A stretch of DNA of 64,000 nt from Dictyobacter arantiisoli (lineage in GTDB: Bacteria; Chloroflexota; Ktedonobacteria; Ktedonobacterales; Ktedonobacteraceae), in contig NZ_BIXY01000009.1 in assembly GCF_008326305.1 (NCBI RefSeq), positions 12,246 through 76,245 of the forward strand. The letters are read 5' to 3'. Shown here piece after piece: positions 23,505 through 31,026 of this stretch. A program made the position numbers and the translations under genes. Within the stretch, counting starts at the first letter, position 1; the number at the start of each line of letters is the position of its first letter. The notes under the pieces were generated by a model. That model did not search any database, was not told where the DNA came from, and saw only the letters and a program-made list of their open reading frames with translations.

Positions 23505-24680
23505 ATGCCACGGCAAAGAAAAAAGGGGATCAAGGGCAATGGCTCCGTCTTCCAGCGTAAAGATGGGCGATGGGTTGCACAATTTCTCGTCGAAGGAACC
23601 GGGAAGACGAAACAACTCTATGCAGCCACAGAGAAAGAGGCCAACGAGAAGCTACAGAAGGCCCTACAAGAGCAGAGGCAAGGCATTCTCGCCACTGGTC
23701 CAAAGCAAAAACTAGGAGATCATCTCAACTATTGGCTCGAAGAGGTCAAACGTCAGAAGCTACGAGAATCCACCTATCAAAGTTACCGAATCATGATAGA
23801 CACGCATATTAATCCCAAACTAGGGAATATCCCTCTGCACAAATTGACCACGCAAACCATCCAAGCTTTCTATAACAACAAGGCAAAAGAGCATCAGAAT
23901 AAGACAAAAGAGCATCCATCTTCCGGGTCGGTTCACATAATGCATACAGTATTACATCAAGCATTAAAATATGCCACCCAAGTCCGCCTAATTGCCTATA
24001 ATCCAAGCGACAACATTGTGCTTCCGAAACGCACGAAGCGGAAGGTGAAACCGTTCACACTTGAGCAGTCAAGACACTTAATCCAGGCGGCTCAAGGAAG
24101 CCACTTAGAAATGTTGATCACATTGGCACTCTTCACAGGTATGAGACATGGTGAGCTTGTGACTTTACGCTGGGAGGATATCAATTTTGAAAATGCCAGT
24201 ATCTATGTTCATCGTACCGGCAGGTATTGGGGAAAGGGCAGGTTTATCGAAGGGGACCCAAAGACTGAGGCAGGAGAGCGTATTATCCCCATTTCGCACA
24301 AACTTTGCGATGAACTCAAGCGGTATCAATCCCGTCAAAAAGAGATGCGATTAAAAGCCAGAGGGGAATGGAATGACATAGGTCTAGTGTGTTGCAATAC
24401 CCGAAACGGAGGGTTTCTTAATCACGCGAATGCCCGAAAATCGTTTTACCTTCTACTCGAAAAAGCCAATCTCCCACGTATCCATATCCATGACCTACGA
24501 CATACTGCCTCAACGCTGATGCGGAGTATGGGTATAGATCTCAAAGTGATACAGGAAATACTAGGGCATAGCAATATGGATATGACTGCTAACGTGTATT
24601 CACATGTCCTTCCTGAGATGCAAACACAAGCCGCCGAAAAGATGAATCGACTCCTGAAAGAGCCACTTTCAGGAGATTAA
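23505..24680 (+). CDS. int: Tyrosine-type integrase (element A)
   Basis: This 391-residue site-specific recombinase has a basic AP2-like arm-binding N-terminus at about 1-60 (GNGSVFQRKDGRWVAQF). A SAM-like core-binding domain spans about 70-170 and the catalytic domain 180-390. The active-site set is complete: R in TGMRHGEL (about 214), HDLRH (about 328-332), GHSNMDM (about 353) and the nucleophile Y in ANVYSHV (about 364). AAGGAGA lies upstream. It is a diverged homologue of the integrase at 27836. The gene end probably lies near the attachment site. Confidence 0.92.
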   Translation: MPRQRKKGIKGNGSVFQRKDGRWVAQFLVEGTGKTKQLYAATEKEANEKLQKALQEQRQGILATGPKQKLGDHLNYWLEEVKRQKLRESTYQSYRIMIDTHINPKLGNIPLHKLTTQTIQAFYNNKAKEHQNKTKEHPSSGSVHIMHTVLHQALKYATQVRLIAYNPSDNIVLPKRTKRKVKPFTLEQSRHLIQAAQGSHLEMLITLALFTGMRHGELVTLRWEDINFENASIYVHRTGRYWGKGRFIEGDPKTEAGERIIPISHKLCDELKRYQSRQKEMRLKARGEWNDIGLVCCNTRNGGFLNHANARKSFYLLLEKANLPRIHIHDLRHTASTLMRSMGIDLKVIQEILGHSNMDMTANVYSHVLPEMQTQAAEKMNRLLKEPLSGD

Positions 24681-24681
24681 A

Positions 24682-24756
24682 CTGTCAAACTAACTGTCAT
24701 TTAGAGGCTTTAGAGGCGTAGATATGGGCTAAAGCCTCTCTATAAGAGGGTTGTGA
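24682..24756. other. Candidate attachment region after integrase A
   Basis: Two direct repeats, CTGTCAA at 24682-24688 and CTGTCAT at 24694-24700, are spaced 12 bases apart. The same arrangement follows the second integrase. An 11-bp inverted repeat, AGAGGCTTTAG (24703-24713) and CTAAAGCCTCT (24729-24739), lies just beyond; it may terminate int or be part of att. Coding similarity to element B helicase begins shortly after, so the element junction is here. Confidence 0.5.
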
Positions 24757-24816
24757 TCTAGACAAAATAGGAGTTACGCTGTACTTTATACACTCACGGA
24801 AACCACCTTAAAGGGC

Positions 24817-26169
24817 ATGCTCGCACGAACTATGAACTTTGTCAAGGTCACAGTCAAAGGCGCGACGCATTGCCCACCACCTGATGCCATGGTAAAAGAC
24901 ATCCTGACCCTGGGCAGTTGGCCGTTCCCACCACTGGATAGCATTGTGGAGTTCCCGGTCATCCGTCCAGATGGAACTCTCATTACCACAGCAGGCTATG
25001 ACGCAATGACACGACTGTACTACGCTCCTGTGCCCACGCTTCAGGTACCACCCATTCCTGAACATCCAACGGATGAAGACATTATTGCAGCCCTTGCCTT
25101 GATCGATGAAGTAATTGGTCAGTTCCCCTATGAGAACCAGGCCAGTCAGGCCAACACGATTGCCCTCTTACTTACCCCGCTCATCCGTCAAGCCATTGAT
25201 GGGCATGTCCCGCTTGCCCTTATCGATGCGACCCGGCCAGGCACTGGCAAAAGCTTATTAGCAGAAACCGTGGCTTTGATTGCAACCGGCCGCAAAGCTA
25301 CGATGATGACGGCTCCCTATGATGATGATGAGTGGCGCAAGCGCATTGCCTCTACCCTGGCAGAAGGGGCAACGATTATCACCATTGATAACATCAAAGC
25401 GCGGCTCCAGGCAGCAAGTCTGGACTCTGCTTTAACATCCCACACCGTCAAGGAGCGTATCCTGGGGGAGAGTCGCAACGGTGTCTATGCGCAGCGGGCT
25501 ACCTGGATGGCAACAGGAAATAATATCCAGGTCGGTGGAGACCTTCCCCGGCGGTGCTACTGGATACGCATGGATGCCCGAACCGCCAAACCCTGGACAC
25601 GTGGCGGTTTCAAGCATGACCTGGAAACATGGGTCCCTGAGCACCGCGGCGCATTAATTGCCGCGCTCCTCACACTCGTGCGCGCCTGGTATGATGCAGG
25701 CCAACCACCAACGAATGTCGCCATCAAGATGGGTAGCTTTCAATCCTGGGTCAATACCATTGGCGGCATTCTAGAGCGCTGCTTTGTCGAAGGCTTCTTA
25801 GAGAATACGCAAGCGTTACAGCAAGATGACGACGCCTTACAGTGGGCGGCCTTCCTTCATGCCTGGCAGGCACACTACAAGAGCAATCAATTATTATCTT
25901 CCCTGCTGGCAAAGGACCTGAAGGCAGGATCAGTGAGCGATGAAGAGGAAAACAATACACTCGCTGATCTCTACAATGCGTTACCAGACGATCTGACAGA
26001 CATCCACAAAGGAGACTTTAAGCGGCGCTTAGGCAAAGCCCTTTCCTATCGGGTTGGAACACAGTTTGATGATACAGGGATTCACCTGGTCAAAGGCGAA
26101 CCTGATAAAAGAAGCGGCGCTGTTTACTGGTCCGTTGCCCTCCCTGAGACTGTTGAAACGGTAATGTAG
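24817..26169 (+). CDS. 5'-truncated replicative helicase (element B)
   Basis: This 450-residue P-loop ATPase is homologous to the C-terminal half of the Prim-Pol protein at 8025. The shared blocks are PFPPL, RPDGT, TRLYYAP, Walker A RPGTGKS near 140, Walker B IITIDN, and ATWMATGNNIQVGGDL followed by RRCYWIRM. The homologous frame extends upstream without a stop to 24757, where the att-like region of element A begins. No start other than ATG 24817 exists, so the gene appears cut at its 5' end by the junction. The missing part would correspond to about 390 N-terminal residues. It may still be expressed as a helicase without a primase domain. Confidence 0.7.
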   Translation: MLARTMNFVKVTVKGATHCPPPDAMVKDILTLGSWPFPPLDSIVEFPVIRPDGTLITTAGYDAMTRLYYAPVPTLQVPPIPEHPTDEDIIAALALIDEVIGQFPYENQASQANTIALLLTPLIRQAIDGHVPLALIDATRPGTGKSLLAETVALIATGRKATMMTAPYDDDEWRKRIASTLAEGATIITIDNIKARLQAASLDSALTSHTVKERILGESRNGVYAQRATWMATGNNIQVGGDLPRRCYWIRMDARTAKPWTRGGFKHDLETWVPEHRGALIAALLTLVRAWYDAGQPPTNVAIKMGSFQSWVNTIGGILERCFVEGFLENTQALQQDDDALQWAAFLHAWQAHYKSNQLLSSLLAKDLKAGSVSDEEENNTLADLYNALPDDLTDIHKGDFKRRLGKALSYRVGTQFDDTGIHLVKGEPDKRSGAVYWSVALPETVETVM

Positions 26170-26281
26170 AAACACACGGACACCTGAAAGGAAAGGCACA
26201 CGCTATCGCGTGATTTTTGAAGGAAAACGATGTGGGTGTGCACAACAATTGTTTTCCTTCTTCCCAAAAAAAGAAAAAAAC

Positions 26282-26440
26282 GCAGGTTTGCAGGTTTCAC
26301 AGGCTTCTATCCCCTAAAAGAAAGAAAAAGTACGAATAAATACCCTCTCCGAGCGCTTGAGAAGCGAAACGAGAGGGTATTTTTTTGGAATATGCAACCT
26401 CACTCTGATCAATTTCAAACCTGCAAACCTGCAAACCTGC
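26282..26440. repeat. GCAGGTTT iterons, left group
   Basis: GCAGGTTT occurs twice in tandem at 26282-26297. Its complement AAACCTGC occurs three times in tandem at 26417-26440. A terminator lies between the two blocks. Four more copies follow downstream of the primase gene. Tandem 8-bp units in both orientations around a replication gene suggest an iteron origin or operator. Confidence 0.65.
26338..26387 (+). terminator. Terminator between helicase and primase genes (element B)
   Basis: ATACCCTCTC (26340-26349) pairs with GAGAGGGTAT (26371-26380), followed by a run of seven T. It has the form of an intrinsic terminator for the truncated helicase gene and lies inside the iteron region. Confidence 0.85.
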
Positions 26441-26473
26441 AACGCATTCACCACAAAGAGAAAGAAGGTAACT

Positions 26474-27424
26474 ATGGCAATCACAACCTACCTCTCCACC
26501 TATATGGATTTGTTTGTGGGCCGTCACGATGACTATGCGATCCAACTGAGTAACGGCCGCTACCGGCGGGCAAAGCAACCCCTGACAAAGCATGATATCC
26601 ATGATCATCTGCTTGGAGTCCGTACTTATGGCACCTATATCATGGATGCTGCAGGCCGCTGTCGCTTTGCCGTGATCGATGCTGATACCGATGATGGTTT
26701 AGACCGACTCTGGAGCATCCAGGAGCAGCTGGCGACACACGGGATTGTCTCCTCTGTGGAACGCTCCAGGCGTGGCGGTCATCTCTGGGTGTTCTTCACT
26801 GATCCGGTTCCGGCCTCACAGGTGCGCGCCTGGCTCTTGCGCTATTGTCCATCCGACATGGAGTTCTACCCGAAACAAGATGAAGGCAAAGGTTACGGCT
26901 CGCTGATCCGGCTCCCCTTAGGTGTGCATCGCAAGAGTGGACAACGCTACCCATTTGTGGAACGTGGTTCAACCGGCCTGGTCGCGTTGACTCTGACGGA
27001 TGAGCAACGGATAGCCTGGTTCTCCTCAATCAAACGGATGGAGGTTCCCCAGCTGGTAACGACACCAGCACCGGCCGCCTCGACATCACACACATTGTTT
27101 TCCTCTCCCCCACAACGAGCGGCACAAGGACCATCACCCATTCGTCAATGGAATGCTGAACAAGATCACTACGAGGTGATTGGTCGCTATGTCTCGCTCA
27201 ATAACAATGGTGTTGGGCAATGTCCTTTTGGTGATCATCACACCAATGGCTCCGATACAAAGGCATCCTTCAAAGTCTACAATCCTGGTGTACCTGGTGG
27301 CTATTGTTGGTACTGCTACACCTGGCAAAAAGGTGGTTCTCTTTTCGACTTTCTACGGTATTACTACCACCTGGACACACAGGAATTATGGGAACGCATT
27401 CGTTCAGAGGAGATCCAATCCTAA
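26474..27424 (+). CDS. Archaeo-eukaryotic-type primase with CHC2 zinc finger (element B)
   Basis: This 316-residue protein starts at an ATG preceded by AAAGAAGG. Residues about 20-190 match the AEP primase plan: catalytic DADTDD near 70, RRGGHLWVFF near 98-107 and a basic GYGSLIRLPLGVHRK segment near 140. A Pro/Ser-rich linker follows (about 190-225). The C-terminus is a CHC2-like zinc finger, CPFGDHH near 249 and CWYC near 278, as in DnaG-type primases. It combines two modules usually found in different primases. Together with the helicase upstream it would replace the fused Prim-Pol/helicase of element A. Similar AEP domains occur in TOTE-type proteins. Confidence 0.75.
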   Translation: MAITTYLSTYMDLFVGRHDDYAIQLSNGRYRRAKQPLTKHDIHDHLLGVRTYGTYIMDAAGRCRFAVIDADTDDGLDRLWSIQEQLATHGIVSSVERSRRGGHLWVFFTDPVPASQVRAWLLRYCPSDMEFYPKQDEGKGYGSLIRLPLGVHRKSGQRYPFVERGSTGLVALTLTDEQRIAWFSSIKRMEVPQLVTTPAPAASTSHTLFSSPPQRAAQGPSPIRQWNAEQDHYEVIGRYVSLNNNGVGQCPFGDHHTNGSDTKASFKVYNPGVPGGYCWYCYTWQKGGSLFDFLRYYYHLDTQELWERIRSEEIQS

Positions 27425-27452
27425 CCAACTATAAAGAAAAAAAGGCCAATTT

Positions 27453-27520
27453 GCAGGTTTCTTGCAGGTTTGCCCTATCTGTGAAGCCGCCTGTGGAGCG
27501 GGTCGCAGGTTTGCAGGTTT
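27453..27520. repeat. GCAGGTTT iterons, right group
   Basis: There are four plus-strand copies of GCAGGTTT, at 27453-27460, 27464-27471, 27505-27512 and 27513-27520. Together with the five copies before the primase gene, nine units flank that gene within about 1.2 kb. Confidence 0.65.
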
Positions 27521-27576
27521 CAAACCGGTCGAACCGAGGAAAAATTATACGTGTTGCAGATAGAGAGGATATGTAT

Positions 27577-27825
27577 ATGCCGCGAAAGAAGAATCAACAA
27601 TTAAAGCAGAATGAGAGTGTTTATACTCCCCTTCTGCAACCTACCGATTTACAACAACTTACAATTACACAAACAATGGCGTTGCTCAGTCTAGGACGTT
27701 CAAAAGTATACGATCTTATTAAAAGAGAAGGGCTACCAACAACGAAAATTGGCAGTTCAACACGCATTCCTCTACTGGACTTGAAAAATTGGATTGAACA
27801 GCATAAGACGACAAAATTAGCATAG
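27577..27825 (+). CDS. xis: Excisionase-like helix-turn-helix protein (element B)
   Basis: This 82-residue protein is closely similar to the excisionase at 23013 across the whole helix-turn-helix and wing (TITQTMALLSLGRSKVYDLI, GLPTTKIGSSTRIP, LKNWIEQ). The ATG at 27577 has AGAGAGGA seven bases upstream; the in-frame ATG at 27571 is too close to that site. It lies 10 bases before the integrase gene with no hairpin between, so here xis and int should be one transcript, unlike in element A. Confidence 0.8.
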   Translation: MPRKKNQQLKQNESVYTPLLQPTDLQQLTITQTMALLSLGRSKVYDLIKREGLPTTKIGSSTRIPLLDLKNWIEQHKTTKLA

Positions 27826-27835
27826 TGAAAGTGAG

Positions 27836-29008
27836 ATGATCATGGTAGAGAAAAAGAAAGCAAGAGCAAAGCACCGCGGGATACGTGGTGCTGGCTCTGT
27901 CTACCGTAGGGATGATGGCAGATGGGTAGGCAGCTTTATTGTAGAGGAGACTGGTAAGCGTAAATATCTGTATGGCAAGACACAGCAAGAGGCATATGAG
28001 AAGCTGCAGAATGCGCTACAAGATCAGAAACAAGGGATGTTGGCGACTGGTGCTAAAGAGAAAGTAGGCGATTATCTAACCAGATGGTTGGATGTTCATA
28101 AGGTAACGCTTCGCATAAGCACTTACAAAAGATATCAGGTTGTTCTTGATAAAAATCTTATCCCTGCTTTAGGGCATCTATCATTGCAGAAGCTGGCAGC
28201 CCAACACATTCAAACCTTCTATGCCAAATTGGTAAAAGAAGGTATTTCACCTCGAACTATCAAAATGGTACATGCAGTACTCCGTAAAGCTCTTAACCAG
28301 GCCGTACGCTGGAAACTTATACCTCGCAATGTTTGTGCAGATGTATCTATTCCTCGTTACAGCAAACACAATATTCATCCTCTTACGATGGCACAAGCAA
28401 AAAGACTGATGGAGGTATCTAAAGGGAGTCAATTAGAAGTTTTTATCACGCTGGCTTTAATGACGGGAATGAGGCGAGGTGAGTTGTTAGCTCTAAGGTG
28501 GGCGCATGTAGACTTTGCGACCGGATGTTTAAATATTCATCGTAACGTTGCCTATGTGACTGGATATGGCTATGTTGAAGATGATCCTAAAACTTCTTCT
28601 GGGAATAGAGCAATACCACTTCCTCAGCTGGTTATTGACTTACTCAAGCAGCATCGGTCAAAGCAGTTAGAAGTACGTTTGAAAGCTGGGTCTAAATGGC
28701 AAGATAATGACCTGGTATTCAGTAACAAGCATGGAAATTACTTCAGCCTTACTGTGATGTATAAGGTTTTTAACCAGGTCCTCATAGAGGCAGAGATACC
28801 ACATATGCGCTTTCACGATTTGCGGCATAGTGCTGCAACTATTTTGCTTGCATTGGGAATACATCCAAAGGTAGTGCAGGAGCGTTTAGGGCATAGTCAG
28901 ATCAGTATGACAATGGATACTTATTCTCATGTTCTACCATCAATGCAGCAAGAAGCAACGGACAAGTTAGATATCCTCTTTAGGGAGCAAGAAAGGGAGC
29001 AAGAATAG
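27836..29008 (+). CDS. int: Tyrosine-type integrase (element B)
   Basis: This 390-residue recombinase has the same domain order as integrase A: arm-binding (GAGSVYRRDDGRWVGSF), core-binding and catalytic domains. The catalytic residues are intact: R in TGMRRGEL near 212, HDLRH near 327, GHSQISM near 352 and the nucleophile Y in DTYSHV near 361. An ATG at 27842 is an alternative start. Codon use is more AT-rich in places than integrase A, in line with separate origins. Both integrases therefore appear functional. Confidence 0.92.
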   Translation: MIMVEKKKARAKHRGIRGAGSVYRRDDGRWVGSFIVEETGKRKYLYGKTQQEAYEKLQNALQDQKQGMLATGAKEKVGDYLTRWLDVHKVTLRISTYKRYQVVLDKNLIPALGHLSLQKLAAQHIQTFYAKLVKEGISPRTIKMVHAVLRKALNQAVRWKLIPRNVCADVSIPRYSKHNIHPLTMAQAKRLMEVSKGSQLEVFITLALMTGMRRGELLALRWAHVDFATGCLNIHRNVAYVTGYGYVEDDPKTSSGNRAIPLPQLVIDLLKQHRSKQLEVRLKAGSKWQDNDLVFSNKHGNYFSLTVMYKVFNQVLIEAEIPHMRFHDLRHSAATILLALGIHPKVVQERLGHSQISMTMDTYSHVLPSMQQEATDKLDILFREQEREQE

Positions 29009-29016
29009 CCCTTATG

Positions 29017-29035
29017 CTGTCAATCATGCTGTCAA
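29017..29035. other. Candidate attachment repeats after integrase B
   Basis: CTGTCAA occurs at 29017-29023 and again at 29029-29035, spaced 12 bases, just after the integrase stop. The same spacing and sequence follow integrase A. They are probably integrase or excisionase binding sites at the right end of element B. Confidence 0.5.
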
Positions 29036-29123
29036 TGGTGGTTGCGTCCAATAGAGAATGGTGGTTAAATGTGGGTGTGTACTGCCTTTATCATGCGAGG
29101 TAAAATGTACTTAAGAAACAAAC

Positions 29124-29197
29124 CTAGTATACCATATCTGCTTCGTGGCAATAGTGGCGTCACTACAGACAAGAAGGGGGTAGTAATGGTATACTAG
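29124..29197. promoter_or_regulatory. Inverted repeat upstream of the CPBP gene
   Basis: CTAGTATACCAT at 29124-29135 and its exact complement ATGGTATACTAG at 29186-29197 are separated by 50 bases. The pair lies just before the ribosome site of the CPBP gene and could be a two-site operator. It may also lie at the edge of element B. Confidence 0.45.
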
Positions 29198-29222
29198 GAG
29201 ATGAAAAATTTGGAGTAACCTC

Positions 29223-29993
29223 TTGCTTAAACAGAAGTTTGATAGCGTTCCATGGACCATCAAGCAAACTTTTAATGGAGTATTTTTTACTCTGGTCCCC
29301 TGGATTGCTTTCATTGTTGTGAATTCGCTTTTTACTACCAGTACCAATCCTGCTTCAGCTAAACCACTGAGCCCCCAGGTCGATGTGACAAATGCCATCA
29401 CTTCACTGATTTTCTCGCTTGTAATCTATTGTATCTTTTTGATTGCTCCGTTCCTCTACGCACGCCGCTCGCAACGGGCTCCCATCTCTGATTCGCGTTC
29501 GGTCTGGCAATTATTAGGCTTCAGACGTTTTAATGTTGGTTTCTCTGTTTTATTGGTACTGGCTGCTCTGGTGGTTATTATCGTCCTTAATCAGAGTTAT
29601 GCTTTTTTGATTCAAACCTTTCATTTACATTTGCAAACCAATGATCAGGTTATTTTGCAAAATGCAAAAATTGCACCTATTACAACTTATGTATCCCTTT
29701 TTGTGGCAGTTTTGATTGCTCCTTTTTGCGAAGAAATTTTCTTCCGTAGCTTTACTTTTATGGGATTAAAAAACGGCATGCGCTTAGGGGTAGCAGTTGT
29801 AATGAGCGCGTTGATCTTTGCTGTTGCACACGGTGATCCTGGATCATTTCCTATCCTGGTCTGTATTGGTCTGGCTCTGGCTGGTCTTCGTCTTGTAACT
29901 GGTTCTTATTGGCCCGGTTTTATGCTCCATCTGTTGAATAATGGTTTGAGTGCTGTGCTGGTGATTCTGGCTATCCACGGTATCACTATTTAG
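29223..29993 (+). CDS. CPBP-family intramembrane protease
   Basis: This 256-residue membrane protein is of the CAAX protease/bacteriocin-processing (Abi) family. Its motifs are intact: CEEIFFRSF (E-E-x-x-x-R) near 164-172, FAVAHGD (F-x-x-x-H) near 197-203 and HLLNN near 238. About seven hydrophobic helices are visible. The start is TTG with GGAG upstream. It is the first chromosomal gene to the right of the element. Members process prenylated or signal-like membrane substrates; the target here is unknown. Confidence 0.85.
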   Translation: MLKQKFDSVPWTIKQTFNGVFFTLVPWIAFIVVNSLFTTSTNPASAKPLSPQVDVTNAITSLIFSLVIYCIFLIAPFLYARRSQRAPISDSRSVWQLLGFRRFNVGFSVLLVLAALVVIIVLNQSYAFLIQTFHLHLQTNDQVILQNAKIAPITTYVSLFVAVLIAPFCEEIFFRSFTFMGLKNGMRLGVAVVMSALIFAVAHGDPGSFPILVCIGLALAGLRLVTGSYWPGFMLHLLNNGLSAVLVILAIHGITI

Positions 29994-30062
29994 TCATGAC
30001 AGCGGTGCTTAAGCCTGCGCAGGCATGGGCAAGTACGCAACAGTACGCGGCATTTCCCATGC

Positions 30063-30875
30063 TTACGCTTGCGGTTGTGTATGTCGCTCTGCTTGTAATA
30101 TGCGCACCGTTCCTAAGAAGATGCAGAGGAAAAAGATCTGGAAGAAGAATACAGTCGCCTCGCTATTGATTGCTCCGACTTTATTTAAGAGCAAAAGGAT
30201 AATAGGAGCCAGGCCAAACAAAGAAGCTGGTCCAGGTTGTTCTCTCCAGCATTGAGGGCGGAACCACCAGATGATAATGGTTAGATAGATGGTGAGGGAG
30301 GCAATTTTCCCTTCGATCAGAAGCAAAGATCGTGTATCCACGGGTGCTTTAAGATAGCTATATCCCAGATAGGCACAAAATGCGACCGGGAGTATCCAGA
30401 GTAGCCATGTATCCCAACGGCGTAGTTGTATACGGCCTACTGAGAGGCAGAGAGAGCTTGCGAGCATGGCACTATTGCTAGCAGCCTGTAACTGGGTCAT
30501 ACTGGAGACCTGCGTATTTATAGCATGTGGTCCTGTCCAGTACTGTGCAATGGTGAAAAGTGCCCATAGACAGCCAAATAGAGCACCGAGACGTATCCAG
30601 GCAGCGTGTGCTTTGGTGGTCACAATCAGCCATATCCCCAGCAATACAATCCCATACACCATCCCAATGTGATTAACCGAATACAGATGGCCATTGAACC
30701 AGATATGTGTCACCAGACTGGCAATACTTAATCCAGCGCCCAACAGTGTTGCGAAGAGCAGCATGAATGCCGGAGTCCAAATGATCCTGGTGCTGTCTTC
30801 CATTGGATCAATCCGATCTATCTGAATTTCAGATGTCATGCTTATTTCTGAAATATCTCTAGTTGTATCTGACAC
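30063..30875 (-). CDS. Multi-pass membrane protein of unknown function
   Basis: This 270-residue protein has about eight hydrophobic helices after a 30-residue polar N-terminus. Examples are AFMLLFATLLGAGLSIASL near 36-54 and IGMVYGIVLLGIWLIV near 70-85. No conserved catalytic motif or family signature was recognised. It is convergent with the CPBP gene; between them GCATGGG (30023-30029) pairs with CCCATGC (30056-30062), a probable shared terminator overlapping the 3' end. Confidence 0.7.
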   Translation of the reverse strand: MSDTTRDISEISMTSEIQIDRIDPMEDSTRIIWTPAFMLLFATLLGAGLSIASLVTHIWFNGHLYSVNHIGMVYGIVLLGIWLIVTTKAHAAWIRLGALFGCLWALFTIAQYWTGPHAINTQVSSMTQLQAASNSAMLASSLCLSVGRIQLRRWDTWLLWILPVAFCAYLGYSYLKAPVDTRSLLLIEGKIASLTIYLTIIIWWFRPQCWREQPGPASLFGLAPIILLLLNKVGAINSEATVFFFQIFFLCIFLGTVRILQAERHTQPQA

Positions 30876-31026
30876 AAAAATCGCCCTATCTCTAAATTTT
30901 TCGTTCCCGATTGTTCTAACGAAGCATGTCCGCTATCGGGCACATTTATCCTGTAACTACTACCAAATTTCCTATAGTTATCTTGTACTCGAATCGAAAC
31001 AACTTTGAGGTTCCATGGAAATGTGG

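Noticed and set aside
26282-27520. CRISPR array for the short repeats around the primase gene
   Set aside because: Units are only 8 bp, arranged in tandem without spacers of constant length, and no cas genes are present.
376-29040. CTGTCAATGG shared between the creatininase promoter region (minus strand, near 373-382 and 844-853) and the right end of element B (29029-29038), as possible attL/attR
   Set aside because: The copies are in inverted orientation, whereas attachment sites of one element must be direct repeats. A match of this length by chance in 64 kb is also quite possible.
19896-29136. 12-base match TAGTATACCATA at 19896 and 29125 as a shared regulatory or att site
   Set aside because: Repeated 12-mers are expected by chance in large numbers in 64 kb, and the flanks do not match.
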